Shown one piece after another: positions 1 to 8,040 of a stretch of 22,500 bases of DNA. The translations under genes were made by a program, and so were the position numbers. Source of the stretch: Paulinella micropora (taxonomy: Eukaryota > Cercozoa > Imbricatea > Euglyphida > Paulinellidae); contig WBZZ01002596.1 of assembly GCA_019918135.1 (NCBI GenBank), forward strand, positions 72,501 to 95,000. The letters are read 5' to 3'. Within the stretch, counting starts at the first letter, position 1; every line of letters begins with the position of its first letter. Under the pieces are notes generated by a model that saw nothing but the letters and a program-made list of their open reading frames with translations, had not been told where the DNA came from and did no database searches.

Positions 1-26
1 ATAATAATAATAATAATAAAAATAAC

Positions 27-97
<71 letters not shown>
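1..97. repeat. (AAT)n microsatellite, 3' tail of SINE copy A
   Basis: An AAT/ATT trinucleotide tract with a few interruptions. It directly abuts the 3' end (minus strand) of SINE copy A, so I read it as that copy's (ATT)n tail, probably expanded afterwards. Long poly-N, poly-I or poly-L reading frames across such tracts are artefacts of the repeat. Confidence 0.95.
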
Positions 98-98
<1 letters not shown>

Positions 99-222
99 GT
101 GCTTCTCTGTCAATGGCTGATGCATTTCTGCACATGCGCCTCCATCGTCTCACCCGTGAGGGGAGTACGAAGAATTGACGATAGGCTCTAATGACACCCC
201 CGCAAGGACAGTTCCAACACTT

Positions 223-292
223 CCAGACGGACCGGTATGTTCAATGAAAATACTGGTCCAGACGGATCGGTATGTTCAATGAAAATACTGGT
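223..292 (-). repeat. Tandem 35-bp duplication in the SINE body
   Basis: Two adjacent 35-bp units (223-257 and 258-292) begin CCAGACGG on the plus strand and end AATACTGGT, with about one difference. The same duplication is present in copy B (1353-1422). Copy C has only a diverged single unit, so the duplication marks a subfamily. Confidence 0.9.
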
Positions 293-363
293 GGCACCGA
301 CGGGAATCGAACTGGCGACAGGGCCCAAATGGTAGAACTTGACCACTGGGCTATCACGGTGTC
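293..363 (-). promoter_or_regulatory. tRNA-like head of SINE copy A (Pol III A and B boxes)
   Basis: The 71-nt head keeps 7-nt ends that mostly pair, an A-box-like segment (TAGCCCAGTGG) and a B-box-like segment (AGTTCGATTCC). The anticodon and T stems pair poorly and there is no TTTT terminator after the acceptor. It is therefore a SINE promoter head, not a functional tRNA gene. Confidence 0.8.

Positions 364-402
<39 letters not shown>
364..402. repeat. (AAT)n microsatellite between SINE A and segment E
   Basis: A nearly pure AAT run lies immediately 5' (minus-strand sense) of SINE copy A. It is best read as the tail of the next repeat, into which copy A inserted. Confidence 0.9.
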
Positions 403-404
<2 letters not shown>

Positions 405-415
405 TAGATATATAT

Positions 416-798
416 ATTGATCTGTCATGGCTGAGCCCGAGGGCCATGCGCCTCCATCCCTCGACCCAACAGGGACTACAGTGAGTATTTTGGGAGGGAA
501 GAGTGACTCTAACCATCCTGCATAGAAGGCCCCAAAAGGAAGTCCCTACTACCCGCACAGTGTCGGGTACCTTGCAGGAAATCAACTACAAATGATTGAT
601 CTTCCCCGCGTGAGAGCTCCACGAGACTGGGTAGGTCCCGCATGGAGGTACTCACAGGGGTAGCAGACATTTCATGCGGTCTGCCAGCGCATGAGGACGT
701 TTTGTGGTAAGTGTCTGAGACGCCTCGAAACCCGTCACCACCCCTAGATCTCGGAATGTAAATACCCCTTTGATCCCACGTGGTGTATGTCTTATAAA
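416..798 (-). mobile_element. SINE-like segment E sharing only the 3' end of the SINE family
   Basis: The end next to the AAT tract (about 418-470) contains CATGGCTGAG and GGCCATGCGCCTCCAT. These are alignable with the 3' domain of copies A-D and with segment F. The rest is unrelated to copies A-D, and I found no tRNA head. It is plausibly a different SINE or LINE fragment with the same tail domain. No gene is visible; reading frames here run through repeats and have no recognisable domain. Confidence 0.5.
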
Positions 799-918
799 AA
801 CAACACAACGACATGGCCTCGGAACCAACGCAACAACATAGCCTCGGAACCCACATCGACATAGCCTCGGAACCCACACAACAACAGAGCCTCGGAACCA
901 ACACAACAACATAGCCTC

Positions 919-920
<2 letters not shown>
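799..920. repeat. Minisatellite of about 25-bp units
   Basis: About five tandem units of 23-26 bp share the core CATAGCCTCGGAACC, with variants such as CATGGCCTCGG and CAGAGCCTCGG. The last unit runs directly into an AAT tract. Encoded peptides are repetitive and not considered genes. Confidence 0.85.

Positions 921-981
<61 letters not shown>
919..981. repeat. (AAT)n microsatellite
   Basis: An almost pure AAT run of about 63 bp separates the minisatellite from SINE-like segment F. By analogy with copies A-D it is probably the tail of segment F. Confidence 0.95.
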
Positions 982-982
<1 letters not shown>

Positions 983-1157
983 GTGTATCTCCTGCCAATT
1001 GCTGAGCCAAAAGGCCATGTGCATCCAGTCCTCCATTCCATAAGGAAAGTCTCCACACCAATCGGTGGAATAAAGGAAGTGACGGCATAGAACATTACTC
1101 TAGGAGCTTTATACCAATCAGCCCATGGAAAGGACCGATGGCCTATGTACTCCCTAA
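983..1157 (-). mobile_element. SINE-like segment F (shared tail domain, no tRNA head)
   Basis: A short segment bounded by AAT tracts on both sides. Its left end (CTGCCAATTGCTGAG...GGCCATGTGCATCCA) resembles the tail-proximal domain of segment E and copies A-D. No A or B box is visible, so it is likely 5'-truncated. No coding function is supported. Confidence 0.5.
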
Positions 1158-1191
1158 ATAATAATAATAATAATAATAACAATAGTAACAG

Positions 1192-1228
<37 letters not shown>
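1156..1228. repeat. (AAT)n microsatellite, 3' tail of SINE copy B
   Basis: An interrupted AAT tract containing AAC and AGT variants directly abuts the 3' end of SINE copy B. Confidence 0.95.
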
Positions 1229-1454
1229 GTGCTTCTCTGTCAATGGCTGATGCATTTCTGCACATGCGCCTCCATCGTCTCACCCGTGAGGGGAGTACGA
1301 AGAATTGACGATAAGCTCTAATGACACCCCCGCAAGGGCAGTTCCAACACTTCCAGACGGACCGGTATGTTCAATGAAAATACTGGTCCAGACGGAGCGG
1401 TATGTTCAATGAAAATACTGGTGGCACCGACGGGAATCGAACTGGCGACAGGGC
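1229..1454 (-). mobile_element. tRNA-derived SINE, copy B (5'-truncated)
   Basis: Positions 1229-1422 match copy A at a constant offset of 1130 bp with about three differences, including the doubled 35-bp unit. The tRNA-like head starts at 1423 but stops after the B-box half (about 1454). The A box and one side of the acceptor stem are missing and an AAT tract follows at once. This is typical of incomplete reverse transcription from the 3' end. Confidence 0.85.
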
Positions 1455-1496
<42 letters not shown>

Positions 1497-1507
1497 TAAT
1501 AATAATA
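1455..1507. repeat. (AAT)n microsatellite, 3' tail of SINE copy C
   Basis: An AAT tract with one TGATAAT interruption lies between the truncated 5' end of copy B and the 3' end of copy C. Confidence 0.95.
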
Positions 1508-1745
1508 GTGCTTCTCTGTCAATGGCGAATGCATTTCTGCACATGTGCCTCCATCGTCTCACCCGCGAGGGGAGTACGAAGATTTGACGATAGGCTGTAC
1601 TGACACCCCCGCAAGGCAGCTCCAAGCCTTCCAGACGACCAATACTTTCAAAGAAAATATCCTTTGAAAATACTGGCACCGACGGGAATCGAACTGGCGA
1701 CAGGTCCCAGATGGTAGACCTTAACCACTGGGCTATCGCGGTGCC
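1508..1745 (-). mobile_element. tRNA-derived SINE, copy C (full length, older subfamily)
   Basis: The same architecture as copy A, but more diverged and with a single, altered 35-bp unit. Its tRNA-like head (1745 to 1675) is the best preserved in the window: the seven-base acceptor arms GGCACCG / CGGTGCC pair perfectly. The A-box-like element is at 1725-1735 and the B-box-like element at 1685-1695, both read on the minus strand. The head cannot form a good anticodon or T stem, so this is a SINE and not a tRNA gene. Confidence 0.87.
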
Positions 1746-1791
1746 ACTTATGATAATAATAATAATAATAAGAATGATAATGATAATAATG

Positions 1792-1842
<51 letters not shown>

Positions 1843-1917
1843 TTAATAATAATAATAATAATAGTAATAGTAATAGTAATAGTAATAGTAATAGTAATAG
1901 TAATAGTAATAGTAATA
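1746..1917. repeat. Compound (AAT)n / (AGTAAT)n microsatellite
   Basis: A long AAT tract with GAT interruptions, ending (about 1860-1917) in a regular six-base AGTAAT array. It abuts the 3' end of copy D and is presumably its tail. The change of period suggests secondary expansion of a mutated unit. Confidence 0.95.
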
Positions 1918-2075
1918 GTGCTTCTCTGTCAATGGAGGATGCAAATCTGCACATGTGCCTCCATCTTCTCACCCGCGAGGGGAGTACGAAGATGTGACCG
2001 ATAGCTCTACTGACACCCTCAAGAGGGCAGCTCCAAGCCTTCCCCCCACCCCCTTCACCAACACCTTTCAGGGAT
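1918..2075 (-). mobile_element. SINE copy D (3' body only)
   Basis: The tail-proximal domain and body (GTGCTTCTCTGTCAATGG..., CTCACCCGCGAGGGGAGTACGAAG) are clearly homologous to copies A-C. Similarity fades around 2050-2075 before any tRNA head, so the copy is 5'-truncated or decayed. Confidence 0.75.
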
Positions 2076-2212
2076 AATTACGATAATAATCTTAAAGTAA
2101 TGATAACAACGATAATACTAATGATAAGAATCGCTCCTCAACATGGTTGCAGTTTGCTGCCTATGTTGATGTTGTTTGGCTGCTTGCGTGCTTTACGTTC
2201 GGCTTGGCTGCT
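2076..2212. other. Unannotated sequence
   Basis: No gene or recognisable repeat was found between the SINE array and the GT tract. Short frames here run into the GT repeat and are not considered coding. Confidence 0.6.
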
Positions 2213-2224
2213 GACGTGTGTGTG

Positions 2225-2259
<35 letters not shown>

Positions 2260-2322
2260 ATGTGTGTGTGCGTGTGTGCGTGTGTGTGTGTGTGTGCTGT
2301 GTGTGCTGTGTGTGTGCTGGCT
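2213..2322. repeat. (GT)n microsatellite with GTGC variants
   Basis: A dinucleotide GT tract of about 110 bp, interrupted by TT, TA, GC and CT steps, grading into a TGTGTGCTG-type repeat at the right edge. Poly-Cys/Val and poly-His/Thr reading frames are artefacts of it. Confidence 0.95.
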
Positions 2323-2687
2323 CAGATGACGGCGATTGGGACTGAGACTGCTCTTGCAGCTGGTCCTCGGTCCTGACTGCTCAACAGACTTTTCCAGTGT
2401 GAGCTGCATGAGCCCACGCTCGCTACTTCTTGTGCCTCCTCACTGTAATGAGCTTGAATAGATGGGTGAAGCCATGACTGATTTAAAAGTTGACAAGCCT
2501 TGAAGCCTTGGGAGTTGACGGTGGCTCAGAAACCCTCAGTCACACCTGCGCTACACTGCCGCACAGCAGCAAGCCGGCGCAGGCTTGCCTCTAGCATGCG
2601 AGACCGGCCATGATAGTCTGAGAAGAAGTAGGATTAAAGACGGCACTGCACACAGAGGACTTAGGCTGCACATGCTATGATATATGA

Positions 2688-2726
<39 letters not shown>

Positions 2727-3088
2727 CTCAATATATACTTGTCAAAACCAGCGCGCGGAATCAAATTATGAGGTACAAAAATAGACAGTCAGCCAGACAA
2801 TAAAATGACACGGTCTGGAGCGAAATACGCACCTTGGATCGGCCTGAACCGGCGACGGAAAGAGCCTCAGCGGGTAATATATATAATTACAAAAATGGAA
2901 GTTAGTGCTGATCAAAATCTTTCCCACGAGGCCGCCCTACTATGTGAATTGTCATTACTCAAATCTAGTTCAGAATCATCATCGGTTGACAGCCTGTTTC
3001 TCAAAAGTTTATCTACCGTAGGCTGGGGCTCTACTCTAGTTGCGCAATGATGATCAATTATCATTGGAGCAGTGAATGTTTCAAGTGG
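2323..3088. other. Single-copy-looking DNA with a (GA)n tract
   Basis: Apart from a pure GA dinucleotide run at about 2691-2724 I see no repeat, RNA gene or domain-bearing reading frame. The longest frames (for example 2805-3050 on the plus strand) are short, show no known motif and could be chance. Confidence 0.6.
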
Positions 3089-3372
3089 CGATCTTCTTCT
3101 TCTTCTTCTTCTTCTTCTTCTTCTTCTTCTTCTTCTTCTTCTTCTTCTTCTTCTTCTTCTTCTTCTTCTTCTTCTTTCTTCTTCTTCTTCAATCTTCCTT
3201 CTTCTTCTTCTTCTTCTTCTTCTTCTTCTTCTTCTTCTTCTTCTTCTTCTTCTTCTCAACTTCTTCTTGAGTCTTCTTCTTCTTCTTCTTCTTCTTCTTC
3301 TTCTTCTTCTTCTTCTTCTTCTTCTTCTTCTTCTTCTTCTTCTTCTTCTTCTTCTTTTTCTTCTTCTTCTCT
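3089..3372. repeat. (CTT)n polypyrimidine tract of about 280 bp
   Basis: A very long TTC/CTT trinucleotide array, interrupted near 3191-3200, 3256-3270 and 3354-3360. It is an almost uninterrupted homopurine/homopyrimidine mirror tract, of the kind known to form triplex (H-DNA) structures. Poly-Ser, poly-Leu, poly-Phe and poly-Arg frames over it are artefacts. Confidence 0.97.
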
Positions 3373-3479
3373 TGTTACTGGCGACATTCAACTTAGCCTA
3401 AAAAACCAATTGAAAAAAAACCTTGAAAAAACAACTATTAAAAAAAAAAAAAAAGTTAAATCTGCATTTCAGTATGACT

Positions 3480-3480
<1 letters not shown>

Positions 3481-3516
<36 letters not shown>
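3481..3516. repeat. Poly(T) tract, 36 bp
   Basis: An uninterrupted run of 36 T, preceded by several A-runs (about 3413-3455). It may be the remnant of a poly(A)-tailed retroposed sequence on the minus strand, but no source sequence could be recognised. Confidence 0.9.
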
Positions 3517-3520
<4 letters not shown>

Positions 3521-3715
3521 CTCACTCATGTTTTATTTTTTGTATCTCTTGATGATAGTACAATACATCTTCAATTTATCTCTTCTTTTCCCACTCAGCT
3601 CTACGAGTGGTAAGTATTCTATTAGAAGTTAGCCTGTGAATATTAATAAAACAGTGCTTGCGTAAAAAAATAATAAGTGAAGTTAACCTTGTATAAAAAA
3701 AGTTGAATATGTATC
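3517..3715. other. AT-rich flank of element 1
   Basis: AT-rich DNA with no recognisable gene or repeat, forming the left flank of the LTR element insertion. Confidence 0.6.
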
Positions 3716-3720
3716 CGATG
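3716..3720. repeat. Target-site duplication of element 1, left copy
   Basis: The pentamer CGATG immediately precedes the 5' LTR and is repeated exactly after the 3' LTR at 12125-12129. A 5-bp duplication is the normal footprint of a copia-type integrase. It proves the exact LTR limits and that both LTRs entered as one insertion. Confidence 0.93.
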
Positions 3721-4038
3721 CGTTGGTAGGACAATTACGTTTTACTTTTAGTGATTACTTTGTGACGGGTAAGTAATTTATCCGTATAGTTCTAGTCAAT
3801 AATAGTAACGGACGTAACGGTCCATATTGGCATTCAGAATTGGACACTGACTATTGTGTAATAATTACAGTCATGCGGACTTTATTTCAGTTTCATTATT
3901 ACGTTTGAGTTTGTCAGTTCTGCTATCTACGTGCGGATTAAAAGTGTCGATTGGTATGGTGGCTTCTAACGGAGTCTCTCAGCGAACCGGCGTCTAAGGT
4001 ATTAGGTTCGTGAGTGACCTGGTATTACCTAATCAACG
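3721..4038 (+). repeat. 5' LTR of element 1 (318 bp)
   Basis: Directly repeated at 11810-12124. It begins CGTTGGTAGGACAATTACG and ends CCTAATCAACG, so the ends form a perfect 5-bp inverted repeat CGTTG / CAACG in place of the usual TG...CA. The boundaries are fixed by the flanking target duplication on the left and the primer site on the right. No clear TATA box was identified. Confidence 0.95.
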
Positions 4039-4053
4039 GTTATGAGCCGCTGG
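4039..4053 (+). other. Primer-binding site of element 1
   Basis: GTTATGAGCCGCTGG directly follows the 5' LTR. Its first ten bases are complementary to GGCTCATAAC, the anticodon-loop region of an initiator-methionine tRNA (anticodon CAT). This is the kind of internal site used by Drosophila copia, which primes from a 5'-half tRNA-iMet. Use of a tRNA half is inferred from position and sequence; the exact host tRNA is unknown. Confidence 0.7.
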
Positions 4054-4083
4054 GGAAACGAATTTCGGCACCATGCGATCAGC

Positions 4084-5866
4084 ATGAGACAATTGATGTC
4101 GCACACGTTTAGCGGAAATAAAAAAGATTTACAGAGTTGCTATTACCAGATAGAGGAGTATGCCTACGGGATTAGCACAACACTCGGGGATATGTTTCAT
4201 GATGCTTTCCAAGACGGATGATAAAGCGGCAAAAACAAGATATGGTTTTGATAGAGACAGGATGAGAAAAGCCGCAGAAGAAATGGAAGAACCGAGAGAA
4301 CCACACGAGGTGGACATACCGGAAGGATCAGACGAAGAAGATGAGACAGAGACACAGACACAGACACAAACACGACAACAGAGACAGAGAAGTAGCCAAA
4401 CACAAACACCACAAGACCAGAAGACACAGACAGAGAAACCTGCCAACTGGAAAGACCTCTCAAAGGAAGAGAAGAAAGCTTGGGAGGATAGGGCGAACAA
4501 AAAGAAGAAAAGAGCGATGGCAAGAACCAACAAGGACGTGTACTTGCTGAGGAAGAAGAGATATAGAGAAGAACAACAGTATCTGCATCGCTGCAGAATG
4601 TTTCAACTTCTCGTAACAACGGCATTCTCGGAATCTAAGGTGATTCAATTTCTTCGCAGTAAAAACGCTCATTGCCCGTTTGAGAAAGTCTGCATTGTCA
4701 AAGCAAAATACGGTAATCTAAGTGGTGCGGCGAGATACATAGAGGAGAAAGCATGTAAAGAGATGAGACCGAGACCGACTGAGGATATGGATGAGTAACT
4801 AACACAACATCTACTGCAGAAGAAACGGCTAGAAGCTCTGAGAGGGAAGCCCTTTGAGCCAGAGGAAGCAGTAGATGGGTTGTTAGAGAAGCTAGCAGAG
4901 CATGAGGCCTATGGGCTCGCATACCTCAATGATCATTATAGATTAGCAGCAGCGAGCAGGCCAACACATGATGATATGGTAGAGTCGGCAAGAGAAATTT
5001 ACGTGTTGTGGGAAGCGAAGCAGAAGAGACTGAGAAAGGAACGTAGGAAGGAGAAAGAGAGGAAGAGAGAGGGTAAGGAAGCGAATATACTGTTTGGAGA
5101 GGGAGAGGGAGGAGAGAATGGAGAAGAGAGAGAGAAGAACAAGAAATGGACTAAGAACGGGAAGGGCAAGGGCAACAAGAATGGAAGTGATAGTTCAGAG
5201 CAGGAGTGGTGGCTGACAGCGACATGCTATAACTGCCACCAGAATGGATCCGGACATACAAAGCGTTTTTGCCCCAAACAAAAGTCAGGCCCCAAACGAA
5301 CTAATCCAAAGTCAGCTCACTCTAACTCCACAAAGGGGAAGCAAAGAGACAAGAGTGGCAAATTTAGAAAGAAAGGAGCCAAAGGAGTCACTCTTATGAG
5401 GGGAGAAGTAGGAGAGGAGGGTGAAGAGGAAGAAGACAAGTCTGAAGGGGAAGACAGCTCAGAAGAAGAAGAGTATGGGCTAGTCATGTTGGAGGGTGCA
5501 GAAGAAGCAATGGAGGGAAACATAGAAAGTGGGGAAAGCATTATTGCTCGTGAAGCAGAGCAAGAGGGCGAGGAGGATAGTGAGCCTCCAAAGGAGCAAA
5601 GTGACAACAAACCCTTAGATCAACCCGCAAGAGCCCGTGGGGGGGGGGGGGGGGGGGGGGACTGTCGAGTGCTCCATTGGCTCGAAACACACTCCGAGAC
5701 AGACCCCATATCCCTCCACTCCGCACTCTCACTAGTGCTCAACACCCCGACACCTCTACAACAACCACTCCTGCCCTCACAACCTCACGAGACACACAAC
5801 GTGTGCAACCCTCACCATTGCAACAAAACCCTCGCAAGTGAAAGAGAAAGAGAAACGGAAAAGTGA
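4084..5866 (+). pseudogene. gag: Gag-like protein of element 1 (frameshifted, one in-frame stop)
   Basis: Gag would form the virus-like particle and package the element RNA. The reading frame appears to begin at ATG 4084 (a segment with FSGNKKDLQ...YYQIEEYAYG) and to move near 4200 into the frame opened at 4160. That frame continues to 5866 with a single TAA at 4796-4798. The middle is charged and coiled-coil-like (Glu/Lys/Arg-rich). At 5225-5272 there is a zinc knuckle with the pattern C-x2-C-x6-H-x4-C, two residues longer than the usual C-x2-C-x4-H-x4-C. An acidic stretch and a 22-base G run (5639-5660) follow, after which the frame is unlikely to be native. The upstream start is an inference, since an alternative start at 4160 has no N-terminal homology to judge. 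Confidence 0.75.
5639..5660 (+). repeat. Poly(G) run of 22 inside gag
   Basis: An uninterrupted run of 22 G lies in the acidic C-terminal part of gag. It encodes poly-Gly, and the downstream homologous-looking frame is different. It is a probable slippage or assembly hotspot, and the true length is uncertain. Confidence 0.9.
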
Positions 5867-6440
5867 GAAACCGCCACACCCCCTCAGAACTCTAGACAGA
5901 CAAAGAACGAAACACCACGTCCCATTCACTCCTAAGAGCCACACCACAGGCCCACTAACCACTCGTTGTACTGGGCTGAACTGGAAGGGAGAACAGTGTG
6001 GAGTTAAGTTTGGACAGGGGGGGAGTTGGGGCAAGGCGGGTGAGGCAGCAAAGAGGCTAGTGTATGCAGACTTATGTGGTTATCATGCCCGTCAAGACCC
6101 ACTATTCCCTGATATTGACCTAGCACAAGACCCTTCACGTCGCCCACGTCCTTCCCGTGATTATCCGTCAGAGAGTGAGATGATAAGCATACTGAGAGAG
6201 AGGGAGGGAAAGGGGGCGAGTGCACAGCAAATCTCGCAAAAAGATACGGCAAAACCCGTGAAGAAAAACTCGCTAAGTCTCGCAAATATCGGAGAAAAAG
6301 ACAAGGAAAGTGTCGAAAAACCCGGTAAGAAAGAAGTACAGATTCACGGAATGATGCTGTTTTGCCAGGGAATGAGGCAAGGACCGGCGGGACTAGAGCT
6401 GAAAAAGAGATTGCATTCGATGAGGCTGATGAGCGTGTAG
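5838..6440 (+). pseudogene. Gag-Pol linker with a CxGxxxxGxxC...CxxH zinc-binding segment (element 1)
   Basis: The frame following the G run encodes a basic, Pro-rich region and then a compact Cys/His segment (5964-6089): RCTGLNWKGEQC, about 27 residues, then LCGYH. The spacing C-x9-C...C-x2-H and the G-x-x-x-K-G-x-x-C pattern resemble small zinc-binding modules of the 'RCxGxTxxGxxC...CxxH' type found scattered in eukaryotic and viral proteins. The role here is unknown; RNA or DNA binding is a guess. The downstream part (6100-6440) is low-complexity and charged. The segment lies between the zinc knuckle and the protease, so it would be part of Gag or the Gag-Pol junction. Confidence 0.55.
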
Positions 6441-6708
6441 GAGGGACAAGTAAAGGAAAGTCTTGGCCACCATCGCTACTACCACAAGGTCCGTCTCCTT
6501 TGGATAGAGTAGGAGACAGTGTAGAGTCACAGACAGAGCAGACAAGCGACACACACACACACACGAAACACCTGTGGGGAAGAGCAGTAAAAGAGACACA
6601 GAACACGGAAAGGTAATAAGCTTTGAAGACTTTAAGAGAATAAGTGAGCAGCTGAACAACCTGTGTATTTTGGATGATGAAACGGGAGATGTCGTGATGA
6701 TGACATAG
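6362..6708 (+). pseudogene. Degraded linker between Gag and protease (element 1)
   Basis: Two short overlapping frames carry the only plausible coding content. One runs 6362-6616 and ends in a poly-Thr/His (CA)n stretch; the other runs about 6601-6708 (GKVISFEDFKRISEQL...). Neither has a recognisable domain. The change of frame and the CA repeat suggest slippage damage. A non-coding interval to about 6750 follows. Confidence 0.4.
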
Positions 6709-6751
6709 AAGGAAGGAGAGAGAGTAGCAGAGGCAGATGGACTGTTGACAT

Positions 6752-7981
6752 GTGTTTTGGGCTGTGAACGAGGTATTTCTGAAGCACGCAGCAGGCACAC
6801 CACAAATCACAAGAGAGACAGTCATAGAGAAGCGAGCAGCTAGAACCACTCAGAGTGCAAAAGCTAAGGAAAGAGCTAAGTGGGAGTGTGAGTTCAGACA
6901 CAGTGAAGGACATCCAAGACCTGAGAAGACGGAAACAGCTAGGTTGCTATATGCGTTAACGAAGGGAGCAGAAAAGATAGTAGTGAAAGAGGGTTTGTGT
7001 TACGCCCCGGACGGCAAAGAGAACGAGTTTTACACAGAGCTGTTAGGAATACTAGACTATGGAATACTCGACTTAGCTAAGAACCACGACAATCAATTTG
7101 CTCTTTTCATCGTGCGATCGATGCCCCACCTTATGAAGATTTGGCATGAGGTAGAAGCGAGAGGGGTTACACTGAACGCACTTTTGCGGAAGTTACACTC
7201 AAGAGATGCATACAAGTTCTTCAGTCCAGAACAGGCAGCAGCGAGAAAGAAGGAGTTTGACAGGAAGAGACGGGAGATAGACGGACACTCAGATATGGAG
7301 GAGGATGATGAGGAGTTTGACCCGGAAAACCTAGAACACTCCAGAACCTTCGAGGAGATGAGGTCGGGAATTCCCATAAGCTTTAAATCGTATTGCGAGG
7401 CACGAGAAGAGCTTGATTGGATGTACGAGGAGAGATTTGAGAGAGAAAGAAAGAACAAAGCCCAAAAGAAAAGGAGTGAGGAGGAAGAAGAGGAAGATCA
7501 CAATCTCATGGTAGACGATAGCGAGACGGTAGGACGCAAGAAAAAGATGATAGTTCAACACAGCGGATCGTCCAGGGATATAGCATGCACACCGCACATC
7601 TTACACAACGTCCGAGAGATTGAACCCGTTAGCTTAGTCACCGGAAACGGAGAGAGTGAGGTGCGAAACATGGGGGAAGCGAGGTTGACAAGAATAGATG
7701 GATCGGGAAAGCCAGTTTTGGTAAAGAAAGATATGTTGTTAGACAACAGGGTGCCAGTCAACATTATGTCTACTGGAAACATGGACCACAACCACCACAG
7801 ATCTATCATTCACTAAAATGGGCAACTACTAATCCTAAAGCACCCCATAAGAATTAAAGAGAGTGACGTGATCGTGAAGGGGAGACTTATGCCTGGCATG
7901 CTCTATCGCTGGGACAATGAGAAAGACAAGCCCCTCAACATAAACGAGCGTTACAACCCCAAAGTGAAAGAGAAGAAGAAT
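6752..7981 (+). pseudogene. pol: Protease region of element 1 (catalytic Asp replaced)
   Basis: This frame is open to a TAA at 7814-7816 and then continues in the same frame to a stop at about 7981. The N-terminal 250 residues are Glu/Lys-rich and unrecognised. The C-terminal part matches the copia aspartic protease layout: a hydrophobic strand before the D-S-G-[AS] box, then NVREIEPVSLVTGNGESEV, then the LLDNRVPVNIMSTG segment. The catalytic box reads QHSGSS, with His (CAC at 7559-7561) where the family has Asp, so this copy would be catalytically dead. Past the stop, LLILKHPIRIKESDVIVKG leads toward the pre-integrase domain. The protease normally cuts Gag-Pol inside the particle. Confidence 0.75.
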
Positions 7982-8040
7982 AAGACGGGGTAAGCGGGGC
8001 GGGAATCCCCAAAGAGAGAGAAAGTGAGAGCAAGCAAGCG

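Larger units (their letters stand above)
98..363 (-). mobile_element. tRNA-derived SINE, copy A (full length)
   Basis: Read on the minus strand, this copy starts with a 71-nt tRNA-like head (363 to 293). The head has a near-complete acceptor stem (GACACCG / CGGTGCC), an A-box-like TAGCCCAGTGG and a B-box-like AGTTCGATTCC. The body follows, with two tandem 35-bp units (258-292 and 223-257). The 3' domain ends in GACAGAGAAGCAC and then the (ATT)n tail. Copy B matches it with only about three differences over the body. These parts are what is expected of a Pol III SINE mobilised by a LINE machinery. It has no coding capacity. The family name is not recognised. Confidence 0.85.

Noticed and set aside
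799..920. CRISPR array
   Set aside because: Units of about 25 bp are contiguous without unique spacers, in a eukaryotic repeat context.
652..1182. Minus-strand frame across the minisatellite and AAT tracts
   Set aside because: Composed of poly-Ile/Leu and tandem minisatellite peptides; a product of repeat periodicity.
1675..1745. A genuine tRNA gene on the minus strand
   Set aside because: The acceptor stem and the A and B boxes are good, but the anticodon and T stems do not pair, no terminator follows, and the sequence continues as the SINE body seen in other copies.
3047..3613. Long open frames of poly-Ser, poly-Leu, poly-Phe and poly-Arg
   Set aside because: They only translate the CTT repeat in several frames; no non-repetitive domain is present.
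4796..4798. Programmed stop-codon readthrough between two halves of Gag
   Set aside because: The stop is in the middle of Gag, not at a Gag-Pol junction, and the element has many other stops and frameshifts, so a mutation is simpler.
6004..6849. 281-residue minus-strand frame opposite the element 1 linker
   Set aside because: Antisense shadow of AG-rich coding DNA, with Ser/Leu/Cys-rich composition and no domain.
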